From Bacteroidales bacterium (lineage in GTDB: Bacteria > Bacteroidota > Bacteroidia > Bacteroidales > F082): 64,000 nt of DNA. Of the stretch, positions 1-7,227 are shown piece after piece. The stretch is taken from assembly GCA_017531225.1 (NCBI GenBank), contig JAFXLL010000012.1, forward strand, positions 248,001 to 312,000. The letters run 5' to 3'. A program made the translations under genes and the position numbers. How positions within the stretch are numbered: the stretch's first letter is position 1; each line of letters opens with the position of its first letter. The notes under the pieces were generated by a model, which was not told the origin of the DNA, searched no databases, and saw nothing but the letters and a program-made list of their open reading frames with translations.

Positions 1-231
1 GGAGGCTTTCTTGCGGCGCACCAGGACGATGATGTCGAGGTTGCCCATTTCGCAGGTGCGGATGGTTTGCATGTTGCACAATCCGGTGAGGATGACGGGG
101 TTGTAGTCTCCTAAGGTGAGCACGTCGCTCATCAGGTCGGAGGCGAAGGCCGTTTCATGTTCTTCGTTCAGGCGGTCTTGACCGCAGAGGACCTTGGCCT
201 CCAATAATTCTGCAATTTCTTTGAGTGTCAT
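1..231 (-). CDS. DRTGG-domain-like protein, partial (C-terminus outside window)
   Basis: The first 77 codons are visible; the gene runs off the left edge. The visible part begins MTLKEIAELLEAKVLCG and contains ASDLMSDVL, which lines up with KVLSG and ISDLLSDVM in the complete DRTGG-type protein at 1563-1898, so the two are paralogues in one operon. DRTGG domains are small modules of unknown biochemical role, often found near hydrogenase genes and in regulatory phosphotransacetylases. The start lies 4 bases downstream of the ATPase gene stop, which supports co-transcription. Its family membership is inferred mainly from the resemblance to the second copy. Confidence 0.6.
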   Translation of the reverse strand, partial: MTLKEIAELLEAKVLCGQDRLNEEHETAFASDLMSDVLTLGDYNPVILTGLCNMQTIRTCEMGNLDIIVLVRRKKAS

Positions 232-235
232 TTTA

Positions 236-784
236 TTAATCGTTATATTTGATTTCTTTCAGGTTTTCTTGGATCATCTCCTTGAGATATTTCATGATGT
301 GGACATCGTTCATTGGCATGCCGTCGAGGGCTTCCTTTACTTCGTCGGTGTCGAACACAAACTCACCTTCGTCGGTGATATGGGTGTAGATGAAATGGAT
401 GTCTTCGTGGGCTGAGAACAGCATCACCAACGAGCCTGCCAAGTCGCCCATGGGCGGACGGTCAATGTGGTCATGCTGGAACCAGAAGTTGAGCACAGTG
501 CCTTTACCGACTTCACTCTCAATCTTCATGCCGCCACCAGCGTTCTCGGTGTTCATCTTGATCAAAGGCAATCCCAGTCCCACTTTACGTGTGGTGCGTG
601 AGGTGGTCCAGGGATCGGTCACCTTGGCCAAAAACTCGGGTGTCATGCCTTTGCCGTTGTCCTTGATGGTGAAGGCGTAGATGTTCTCTTTCAGGCTGTC
701 CTTAATGGTAAGCTCCACCAAGGTCGAGTTGGCTGCGGTCGAGTTTTCCATCAGGTCGTATACGTGCATTGCTAATTCTTTCAT
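236..784 (-). CDS. HATPase_c (histidine-kinase-type ATP-binding) protein
   Basis: This 182-residue protein is a stand-alone GHKL ATPase domain. The N box is visible as LMENSTAAN near residue 11, the G1 box as DNGKGM near residue 42 and the G2 box as GLGLPL near residue 70. There is no dimerisation/phosphoacceptor helix with a histidine H box and no membrane segment, so it looks more like an anti-sigma or partner-switch type ATPase than a full sensor kinase. The C-terminal 80 residues are acidic and not recognised. It is third in a leftward operon between a PHP phosphoesterase and a DRTGG protein. Such sets occur beside trimeric [FeFe]-hydrogenase genes, so a role in controlling hydrogenase expression or activity is inferred. 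Confidence 0.8.
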   Translation of the reverse strand: MKELAMHVYDLMENSTAANSTLVELTIKDSLKENIYAFTIKDNGKGMTPEFLAKVTDPWTTSRTTRKVGLGLPLIKMNTENAGGGMKIESEVGKGTVLNFWFQHDHIDRPPMGDLAGSLVMLFSAHEDIHFIYTHITDEGEFVFDTDEVKEALDGMPMNDVHIMKYLKEMIQENLKEIKYND

Positions 785-790
785 AGTCGT

Positions 791-1570
791 TTATCCAAAA
801 AGGAGTTGCAGTTTTTCGTTGGGTTCGGTGTCGATGTAGCGTCCGTCTTCGCCGTGCAGTGTCTTGCGGAACTCGTCAAAGGTCTTGTCGTACATGTGGA
901 GCACGCAGTGTACCTCGCCGATGATGTGGAGGAAGTGGGCGTCGCTACTCTTGGTGAAGTTGAATTTCTTCAGATAGGCGTATTTCTTCAAGAAGTCCTC
1001 TTTCTTCACGTGTTTCGAGATCTCGAGAGCGTCGGCCTTGATGTCGGGTGGAACGAAGCCGAGTTGGCTCACCAAGCTGCTTGCGGGCTTGTTTACATGG
1101 GCAGGGACAAAAAGTCCGCCGATTTCATGTACCACGTCATAGAGCTGGTCCAAATCCGCATCGAGTGCCGACCACAACAGCCATTCCTCTTCACCAACCA
1201 CTTCTTCGTTTTCATCCACGATGAGCTGATAGCCAAACTTCTCTTCGTCAAGCGGAATGTGGGGGAGGTGCTCATCGAGATACTCTTGGAACTTGTCCAA
1301 TTGCTCATCGGTCTCGAAGTAGGCGAGGGCGTGGGCTTCTTCCTGAGTGGTGATCTCCACACCGCCGATGACGAGGATGCCGTTTTCGCGTCCGATTTTC
1401 TGGGTCACCTTCACCTGTCGTGTCGTGTTGTGGTCGCAGATGGCGATCACGTCGAGGTGCAGCTTTTTGGCTTGCTCTACGATGGCTGATGGACTCATAT
1501 AGAGGTCACCACACGGCGAAAGCACCGTGTGCATGTGTAGGTCGGCTCTATATGCGTTAAGCTCAGGCAT
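791..1570 (-). CDS. PHP-domain metal-dependent phosphoesterase
   Basis: The 259-residue product carries the metal-binding motifs of the PHP superfamily: HMHT near residue 12, CDHN near residue 45, an internal PAH near residue 157 and SDAH near residue 210. PHP proteins hydrolyse phosphoesters, but the substrate of this subfamily is not known. No signal peptide is present, so it should be cytoplasmic. The start codon overlaps the preceding DRTGG gene by 8 bases and the next gene begins 6 bases after its stop, so it is translationally coupled within the four-gene operon. Its place between a DRTGG protein and a GHKL ATPase, close to the hydrogenase operon, suggests a signalling or small-molecule role rather than DNA repair. 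Confidence 0.85.
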   Translation of the reverse strand: MPELNAYRADLHMHTVLSPCGDLYMSPSAIVEQAKKLHLDVIAICDHNTTRQVKVTQKIGRENGILVIGGVEITTQEEAHALAYFETDEQLDKFQEYLDEHLPHIPLDEEKFGYQLIVDENEEVVGEEEWLLWSALDADLDQLYDVVHEIGGLFVPAHVNKPASSLVSQLGFVPPDIKADALEISKHVKKEDFLKKYAYLKKFNFTKSSDAHFLHIIGEVHCVLHMYDKTFDEFRKTLHGEDGRYIDTEPNEKLQLLFG

Positions 1571-1898
1571 TCAAAAGGTTATAGACTTTTCCGGCGATCT
1601 CGTAAGTGGGCAGGCTGGTCTGCAGGATAGGCAGATCTTCGTCGTTACTCTGCTCGATAGTCTCGTCGTTAGGCACGAGATTCTTGACGAGGATGATGCA
1701 CGACATCTCTTTCAGTGAGGCCACAGCCATCACGTTTTTGTGGGTCTGGAGGGTGATCCAGATGTTGCCTTCCATGGCGTTACCCATCACGTCGCTGAGT
1801 AGGTCTGATATATAGCATCCGTCGATTTCACGGTCCAGGCCATTGGCACCGGAGAGGACTTTCAGTCCGAGTTTGTCAACTAATTCTTGAACTTTCAT
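1563..1898 (-). CDS. DRTGG-domain protein
   Basis: A complete 111-residue DRTGG-type protein and the first gene of the leftward operon. It begins MKVQELVDKLGLKVLSG and contains ISDLLSDVM; the rest is compact, without a signal peptide or membrane segment. Domains of this type are thought to bind ligands but no reaction is established. The partial gene at 1-231 is a second copy, so the operon encodes two related modules on either side of the PHP and ATPase genes. A good Bacteroidota promoter lies 28 bases upstream of the start. Confidence 0.75.
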   Translation of the reverse strand: MKVQELVDKLGLKVLSGANGLDREIDGCYISDLLSDVMGNAMEGNIWITLQTHKNVMAVASLKEMSCIILVKNLVPNDETIEQSNDEDLPILQTSLPTYEIAGKVYNLLNA

Positions 1899-1925
1899 TT
1901 TGTTATTCTGTTTTGAAAATGGTAG

Positions 1926-1956
1926 GCAAATATAGTAAAAAAATGTGAATTGTCAA
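1926..1956 (-). promoter_or_regulatory. Promoter of the DRTGG-PHP-ATPase operon
   Basis: On the minus strand TATATTTGC (1926-1934) matches the Bacteroidota -7 box TAnnTTTGC, with TTG (1954-1956) exactly 19 bases further upstream as the -33 element. It is placed correctly for the gene starting at 1898. Confidence 0.7.
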
Positions 1957-1967
1957 GGGTTTTGTAA

Positions 1968-4193
1968 TTAGGGCAACAATTCAAACTCAATACCGAAGCT
2001 CCAGGGCGAAGGCTGGTTGGCGGGGTTGCCAATCAAGAAGTCTTGCTTGGTGATGATGTTTGAAAGGCGATAGCTGCCGTAAATGCCGATGTTCAGCATA
2101 TTGTCAATGCAATAGCTAAGTCGGGTAGTGGCACCGTATTCGAAGAGGTTCATAGCTTTGCAGCCTCTATAATAAGTGTTTACATTTGGATTGTAATTGT
2201 ATGTTGGGTCTGGCTCGGCAAACAGTAAATGATCCGTTGTCTTCACACGACGTGTGATGTTGATGCCTCCATAAACGCCTAAATCCCAATTGACCCCGAT
2301 GCGACGGATCATGACACGTTGAAGCAATTCAAGACGGAATTGCATTTGACGCATGGTGGTTGTGCGGTCTTTGATCCCCAGACTGTTTTTGGCTACGAAT
2401 CGGTTCCAGTCCAAGCCCCATCCAAAGCCAACCTTGTAGGTCTTGCCGTAAAAGCTGCGGCGACCAATAGCAAAATGGCGGTTGAAGCCGTTCCATCTTT
2501 CGGTGCCCAAGTTATAGTCGTATTGGAAGAAAGTGGTCTTTTGCCAGCCTTCGCCCTTGACTTTCTTAAAGGTGCCGTCATTGCCGGATAATCCATTGTT
2601 GGCTTTTACAGTGATGTCGCCTCCCATGCCGCTGATAGGGCAGGTTTGGTAGTAGCCGTTGTAGCTGACGTTGAGCTTCACGCCTTGGCCGAGATCTTTG
2701 TTTTTCATTAGGATTCCCGTTGTGTCGGGATAGGCTTTGTAGTAGCCGAGCAGTACGCCGTCAGCACCTTCTACGCTGATGAAAACATTCTGGTTCTTGA
2801 TGGCTTTTGGAATGGCAATGCGCACGCCGTCTTTTTCTTGAACGAGATTGAACGAACGCTCGGCGGGCTTCAGGTCGCCAGTGAAATAGGCGGCTTGAGG
2901 CACTCCGTAGCCGTAGGCATAGTCGAAGTAGGGGTAGAGGTCGGCAGATTTCTCGATCTCAGCCTTCATCTGAAGGGCGGTCAGGTCGCGTTTGGTCTGC
3001 CATGCACAAGCTGCGAAACCAGCAGACAATGGGCTGGAGAATGAAGTACCTGAAGCATAGGTGAAACCGCCTTTAGGTTCAGCGACCTCTGCAGTGCCAA
3101 AAGCCACAATATTTGGCTTCAAACGTTTGTCGGCAGTAGGGCCGTAGGAACTGAAGTCAATATGTCGATAGTCTTTCAGATCGTCTTCAATACCGCCCAC
3201 GGTAAGTACATTCTCGGCATCGGCAGGGGTGATGATGGTCATCCAGCGTTTGTCGTCGCCTTCGTTACCGGCAGAGTTGCAGATCAAAATGCCTTTCTCA
3301 ACGGCTATGTTGGCGGCTTTAGCCACGTATGAGGTGCCATCCATGTCCTTGGTCCAGTGACGATCTTTGCCATAGCCCAAAGAACTATTAATAATGTCTA
3401 CCCCGTTTTTGTCGGCCCACTCGGCGCCTTGTGCCCACCACACCTCTTCCATAAAGGGCTCTGGGTCGATCTCGGTACGAGCCAAAAGGAATTCGGCACC
3501 AGTGGCAAGACCTATTTTCTGACCTTCTTCGTTAATGCCGGCGATGCAGCTCAGCACCATGGTGCCATGGGAACTCCAGCCATACACATCTTCTTTTTTG
3601 TTGGGGAAGTTATAGGTTTTCAGGATCTGATGATTCTCGCGCAAATGCTTGAAAGCGGGGTGGGTGTTTACCCCTGGGAATCCGCCGTCCATTACACAGA
3701 TACGGAGCCCTTTGCCGTCAATGCCATTGTCCACGAAATATTGCCCTCCGAAGCGTTTCAGTTGGTCGGTTAGGATATCGACGGTTTCGGGTTGTTTCGT
3801 CGCTGGCGTTTCTTGCCATGACGGGGCTGAAGCGAGTGCGCCGTTTGAAACAATCTCCTGAATTTTTGCCACAAATGGCAACTGTTCAATCAACAATGCG
3901 TTTTCTGGTGTTGTGCTGATTCCAATGGCATTAAGCCATCTTGATTCTCCATATAATTCCGTTGCGTATCCATCAATGGTATTGATGTATTCGTTGTTCA
4001 ATGGATAGTTGCTGATGTCGTAGAGGTCGGCGCCGCATTGCTGGTAGCGTTCGATGGCTTTGGCGTCAAAGTAAGTGTAAGGATCAAATTGGGTGTTGTT
4101 TTTGTCGGTGAAGAACACCCAGTAATAGTTTTCTTGAGCCATTCCCGCTATGGCAAGCAGGGCTATGATGGCAGTGAGGATTTGCTTTTTCAT
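1968..4193 (-). CDS. Secreted S8 (subtilisin-like) serine protease with beta-barrel-like C-terminus
   Basis: The 741-residue product starts with a Sec signal peptide (MKKQILTAIIALLAIAGMAQ). The catalytic triad of family S8 is visible: Asp in CVMDGGFPG near residue 165, His in SSHGTMVLS near residue 207, Ser in SGTSFSSPLSAG near residue 385, with the oxyanion Asn in NSAGNEGD. Residues up to about 440 form the protease; a beta-rich linker follows to about 550. The last 190 residues are unusual: about eight amphipathic segments with alternating aromatics (for example YKVGFGWGLDW, GVYGGINI, LNIGIYGSYRLSN), ending in PWSFGIEFELLP, much like a small outer-membrane barrel. No T9SS sorting tail is present. 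The barrel reading is inference. Confidence 0.85.
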   Translation of the reverse strand: MKKQILTAIIALLAIAGMAQENYYWVFFTDKNNTQFDPYTYFDAKAIERYQQCGADLYDISNYPLNNEYINTIDGYATELYGESRWLNAIGISTTPENALLIEQLPFVAKIQEIVSNGALASAPSWQETPATKQPETVDILTDQLKRFGGQYFVDNGIDGKGLRICVMDGGFPGVNTHPAFKHLRENHQILKTYNFPNKKEDVYGWSSHGTMVLSCIAGINEEGQKIGLATGAEFLLARTEIDPEPFMEEVWWAQGAEWADKNGVDIINSSLGYGKDRHWTKDMDGTSYVAKAANIAVEKGILICNSAGNEGDDKRWMTIITPADAENVLTVGGIEDDLKDYRHIDFSSYGPTADKRLKPNIVAFGTAEVAEPKGGFTYASGTSFSSPLSAGFAACAWQTKRDLTALQMKAEIEKSADLYPYFDYAYGYGVPQAAYFTGDLKPAERSFNLVQEKDGVRIAIPKAIKNQNVFISVEGADGVLLGYYKAYPDTTGILMKNKDLGQGVKLNVSYNGYYQTCPISGMGGDITVKANNGLSGNDGTFKKVKGEGWQKTTFFQYDYNLGTERWNGFNRHFAIGRRSFYGKTYKVGFGWGLDWNRFVAKNSLGIKDRTTTMRQMQFRLELLQRVMIRRIGVNWDLGVYGGINITRRVKTTDHLLFAEPDPTYNYNPNVNTYYRGCKAMNLFEYGATTRLSYCIDNMLNIGIYGSYRLSNIITKQDFLIGNPANQPSPWSFGIEFELLP

Positions 4194-4214
4194 TTTTGTT
4201 TGATTGATTACGTT

Positions 4215-4239
4215 GCAAAGATACTTTTTTTATTTTTGC
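4215..4239. promoter_or_regulatory. Back-to-back promoter boxes for the protease gene and queH
   Basis: Minus-strand TATCTTTGC (4215-4223) lies 21 bases before the protease start; plus-strand TATTTTTGC (4231-4239) lies 3 bases before the GTG of queH. The two boxes are only 7 bases apart, so the two transcripts should compete for polymerase. No convincing -33 element was found for either. Confidence 0.6.
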
Positions 4240-4242
4240 ATT

Positions 4243-4815
4243 GTGAAAAAGACTTTTGAAATAGTAGCCCCCGACGGAGCGACTAAAGTGTTGCTCCACA
4301 CATGCTGTGCGCCGTGTTCGTCGGCCATCATCGAGTGCCTGATGAAGCATGGTATTACGCCTACCATCTATTATTGCAACCCAAACATTTATCCTTTGGA
4401 GGAATATGAGATTCGAAAAAACGAATGTTCCCGTTATGCGAAGTCGTTGGGCTTGGAGATTATTGACGACGATTACGATCACGAGAGTTGGCTTCATGAG
4501 ATGAAAGGTTTGGAACAAGAACCCGAGCGAGGTCCAAGATGTTTGATGTGTTTTAAGTATCGACTTTTGAGGACTGCAAAATATGCCAAAGAGCATGGCT
4601 TCACGGTGATCACCACCACTTTGGCTTCGAGCCGTTGGAAGAGTTTGGAGCAGATCGAAGAAGCGGGGCATTTTGCCGAGTCGCAAGTGCCAGAGGTGAC
4701 CTTTTGGGCGCAAAACTGGCGCAAAGGGGGCTTGAGCGAGCGCAGAATTCAGATTATCAAGGAGTACGGATTCTACAATCAGCAGTACTGCGGATGTGAA
4801 TTTTCGATGCATTAA
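4243..4815 (+). CDS. queH: Epoxyqueuosine reductase QueH (DUF208)
   Basis: QueH reduces epoxyqueuosine to queuosine in tRNA anticodons, the last step of queuosine synthesis, replacing the cobalamin enzyme QueG. The 190-residue product has the family cysteines: HTCCAPCS near residue 20, PRCLMCFKYR near residue 102 and QYCGCEF close to the end. The family phrase YYCNPNIYPLEEYEIRK is also present. The start is taken as GTG 4243, giving MKKTFEIVAPDG before the first motif, which agrees with family length. An in-frame TTG at 4204 is too far upstream of the promoter box to be used. The GTG follows the -7 box by only 3 bases, so the mRNA may be leaderless. Confidence 0.9.
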   Translation: MKKTFEIVAPDGATKVLLHTCCAPCSSAIIECLMKHGITPTIYYCNPNIYPLEEYEIRKNECSRYAKSLGLEIIDDDYDHESWLHEMKGLEQEPERGPRCLMCFKYRLLRTAKYAKEHGFTVITTTLASSRWKSLEQIEEAGHFAESQVPEVTFWAQNWRKGGLSERRIQIIKEYGFYNQQYCGCEFSMH

Positions 4816-4834
4816 ATTAGAATCATTCTAATTT
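4814..4834. promoter_or_regulatory. Perfect palindrome, Fur/PerR-like operator candidate
   Basis: AAATTAGAAT (4814-4823), one central C, then ATTCTAATTT (4825-4834): a perfect 10-1-10 inverted repeat. Its core TTAGAAT-C-ATTCTAA has the 7-1-7 layout of Fur-family boxes, close to the B. subtilis PerR box TTATAAT-N-ATTATAA. The one-base centre makes an RNA hairpin terminator unlikely. It overlaps the queH stop and lies about 55 bases upstream of the hydrogenase promoter. Confidence 0.5.
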
Positions 4835-4866
4835 ACGATTGACCCCCTAAGAATCCTTTGTTTTCG

Positions 4867-4898
4867 TTGAAAACGAAGCATTTATTTTTTAATTTTGC
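4867..4898 (+). promoter_or_regulatory. Promoter of the hydrogenase operon
   Basis: TTG (4867-4869), 20 bases, then TAATTTTGC (4890-4898) match the Bacteroidota -33/-7 pattern. A short inverted repeat TTCGTT-GAA-AACGAA (4863-4877) overlaps the -33 element. The leader to the first gene is about 75 bases. Confidence 0.7.
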
Positions 4899-4978
4899 AC
4901 CGGTTTTCTGAACATTATTCTAAATAAAATAATAAAGAAACAAACTCAAGTAATAACCCCTAAAAAAGGAGATTTAAA

Positions 4979-5371
4979 ATGGCAAAAGTTAAGTCTTTAG
5001 CAGAACTGAAAGCTATGAGAGAAAAGCTTTCGAACAACCTCGACATCCGCGAGAAGAGCAACGATCCTGACTCACTCGTGCAGATTAAGGTTGCTATGGC
5101 TACCTGCGGTATCGCCGCTGGCGCCAAACAAGTGATGGAACACATGATGGAGAAGGCCGATGAGCTGAAGCTCAGCATCGTCTTCACTCAGACCGGTTGC
5201 ATGGGTTACTGCCACGCTGAACCCACCATCGAGGTGAAGTGCCCTGGCAAGGATCCGATCGTCTTCGGTCATGTTGACAACACCAGAGCTGACGAGATCC
5301 TCACCAAGTATGTCATGAACAACGAAATGGTTGAGGGCGTCATCCCCGTGAACTACGAAACAATTGGTTAA
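4979..5371 (+). CDS. Thioredoxin-like [2Fe-2S] protein (HndB/HydB N-terminal type)
   Basis: This 130-residue cytoplasmic protein contains the thioredoxin-like [2Fe-2S] ferredoxin pattern, with cysteines in ATCGIAAGA near residue 42 and TGCMGYCHAEPTIEV near residue 80. It corresponds to the small subunit called HndB in NADP-reducing hydrogenases, also found as an extra gene beside trimeric bifurcating hydrogenases. It is the first gene of the hyd operon, 21 bases ahead of hydB, with a clear ribosome binding site (AAAGGAG, 8 bases before the ATG). It probably relays electrons or helps assemble the complex; its exact role is not established. Confidence 0.8.
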   Translation: MAKVKSLAELKAMREKLSNNLDIREKSNDPDSLVQIKVAMATCGIAAGAKQVMEHMMEKADELKLSIVFTQTGCMGYCHAEPTIEVKCPGKDPIVFGHVDNTRADEILTKYVMNNEMVEGVIPVNYETIG

Positions 5372-5392
5372 TCTTTAATTGGAGGAAATTAT

Positions 5393-7207
5393 ATGACAAA
5401 AATCAAGATGCACGTGCTCGTCTGCGGCGGTACTGGCTGCCAGGCATCGGCAAGTGCTCAAATCATCGAGAACTTCCAGCGCATCCTCGCTGAGAAGGGC
5501 TTGCAGGATGAAGTTCAGGTGGTCAGAACAGGTTGCTTCGGCTTCTGCGAGAAGGGACCTATCGTGAAGATCATGCCTGACAACACTTTCTACACCCAGG
5601 TGAAGCCTGAAGATGTCGAAAAGATCATCAACGAACACATCATCAAGGGCCGTAAGGTCACCGATCTGCTCTACTTGGATCCAGAGAACAAGGAACACGT
5701 TTCCGACTCGAAGCACATGGGCTTCTATCGCAAACAGCTCCGTATCGCTCTCCGCAACTGCGGTTTCATCAACCCCGAGAACATCGACGAGTGCATTTCA
5801 CGCGGCGGTTACGAGGCTCTCGGTAAGTGCCTCACTGAGATGACTCCCCAACAGGTCATCGACGAAGTCACCAAGTCAGGCCTTCGCGGCCGTGGCGGCG
5901 CTGGCTTCCCCACCGGTGTGAAATGGGGCCTTTGCGCCAAGAACAAATGCGATGAGATGTACGTCATCTGCAACGCTGACGAAGGCGACCCAGGTGCGTT
6001 CATGGACCGTTCCATCATGGAAGGTGACCCGCACAGCATCGTCGAGGCTATGGCCATCTGCGGCTACGCCATCGGTGCATCCCACGGTCTGGTTTACATC
6101 CGTGCTGAGTATCCCCTCGCTATCCACCGTCTGCAAATCGCCATCGCCCAGGCTCGTGAATACGGCCTCCTCGGCGACGACATCCTCGGTTCGGGCTTCA
6201 ACTTCGACATCGAGCTCCGCTACGGTGCCGGCGCTTTCGTCTGCGGTGAAGAGACAGCTCTGATCCACTCCATGGAAGGCAAGCGCGGTGAACCCACCCT
6301 GAAACCTCCGTTCCCAGCTGTCAGCGGCTATATGGCCAAGCCATCCAACGTGAACAACGTGGAGACCTTCGCTAACGTGCCGATCATCATCACCAAGGGC
6401 GCTGACTGGTTCGCCAGCATCGGCTCCGAGAAGTCAAAGGGTACCAAGGTGTTCGCTCTGGCCGGCCAGATCAACAACGTCGGTCTGATCGAGGTCCCGA
6501 TGGGCACCACCCTCCGCGACATCATCTACGAAATCGGTGGTGGTATCAAGGGCGGCCGTCAATTCAAGGCTGTCCAGACTGGTGGTCCTTCAGGCGGCTG
6601 CTTGACTGAGAAGCACCTCGATACCGCTATCGACTATGAAAGCCTCGCCGCTGCCGGCTCCATGATGGGCTCTGGCGGTATGGTTGTCATGGACGAAACC
6701 TCCTGCATGCCTGCTATCGCTAAGTTCTACCTCGAGTTCACTTGCGAAGAGAGCTGCGGTAAATGCTCACCCTGCCGTATCGGTAACAAGCGTATGCTTG
6801 AGATCCTCACCAAGATCACAAGAGGTGAAGGCACGATGGACGACCTCCAAGAGCTCCGCAACCTCGCCGCTGTGATTAAGGATACCGCCCTCTGCGGTCT
6901 GGGTCAGACCTCACCGAACCCGGTGCTCTCCACCCTCGACAACTTCTGGGACGAATACGTTGAACACGTCGTCGATAAGAAGTGCCGCGCTGGTGTTTGC
7001 AAGAAGCTCATGAGCTATGAGATCGACAAGGAAAAGTGCATTGGCTGCGGCAAGTGCGCAAAGAACTGCCCTGGCGACGCCATCTCGAAGACCGATTACA
7101 TCGCTCCTGGCCACAAGCTGCCGTCGATGGTGATCGATTCCACCAAGTGCATCAAGTGCGGTGCCTGTATCGCTGGTTGTAAGTTTGGTGCTATTTCTGT
7201 CAAATAA
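5393..7207 (+). CDS. hydB: [FeFe]-hydrogenase flavoprotein subunit HydB (NuoF-like)
   Basis: HydB binds FMN and NAD(H) and in trimeric electron-bifurcating hydrogenases is the site of bifurcation. The 604 residues show, in order, an N-terminal [2Fe-2S] thioredoxin-like domain (GGTGCQASAS near 10, TGCFGFCEKG near 45), the NuoF core with the nucleotide/FMN signature GRGGAGFPTGVKW near 165, the [4Fe-4S] motif CGKCSPCRIG near 460, and a C-terminal two-cluster ferredoxin (CIGCGKCAKNC near 548, CIKCGACIAGC near 586). This domain order and length are typical. It has a strong ribosome binding site (TTGGAGGA) and is followed by hydA after 20 bases. Confidence 0.92.
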   Translation: MTKIKMHVLVCGGTGCQASASAQIIENFQRILAEKGLQDEVQVVRTGCFGFCEKGPIVKIMPDNTFYTQVKPEDVEKIINEHIIKGRKVTDLLYLDPENKEHVSDSKHMGFYRKQLRIALRNCGFINPENIDECISRGGYEALGKCLTEMTPQQVIDEVTKSGLRGRGGAGFPTGVKWGLCAKNKCDEMYVICNADEGDPGAFMDRSIMEGDPHSIVEAMAICGYAIGASHGLVYIRAEYPLAIHRLQIAIAQAREYGLLGDDILGSGFNFDIELRYGAGAFVCGEETALIHSMEGKRGEPTLKPPFPAVSGYMAKPSNVNNVETFANVPIIITKGADWFASIGSEKSKGTKVFALAGQINNVGLIEVPMGTTLRDIIYEIGGGIKGGRQFKAVQTGGPSGGCLTEKHLDTAIDYESLAAAGSMMGSGGMVVMDETSCMPAIAKFYLEFTCEESCGKCSPCRIGNKRMLEILTKITRGEGTMDDLQELRNLAAVIKDTALCGLGQTSPNPVLSTLDNFWDEYVEHVVDKKCRAGVCKKLMSYEIDKEKCIGCGKCAKNCPGDAISKTDYIAPGHKLPSMVIDSTKCIKCGACIAGCKFGAISVK

Positions 7208-7227
7208 AATAGAGGAGGAGAAAAAGT

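Noticed and set aside
806-1489. A 227-codon open frame on the plus strand
   Set aside because: It lies wholly opposite the PHP gene, which has metal-binding motifs and operon overlaps; the plus-strand product has no motif and no promoter.
4084-4812. A 242-codon open frame on the minus strand
   Set aside because: It is opposite queH, whose cysteine motifs are clear, and it crosses the protease start and both promoter boxes.
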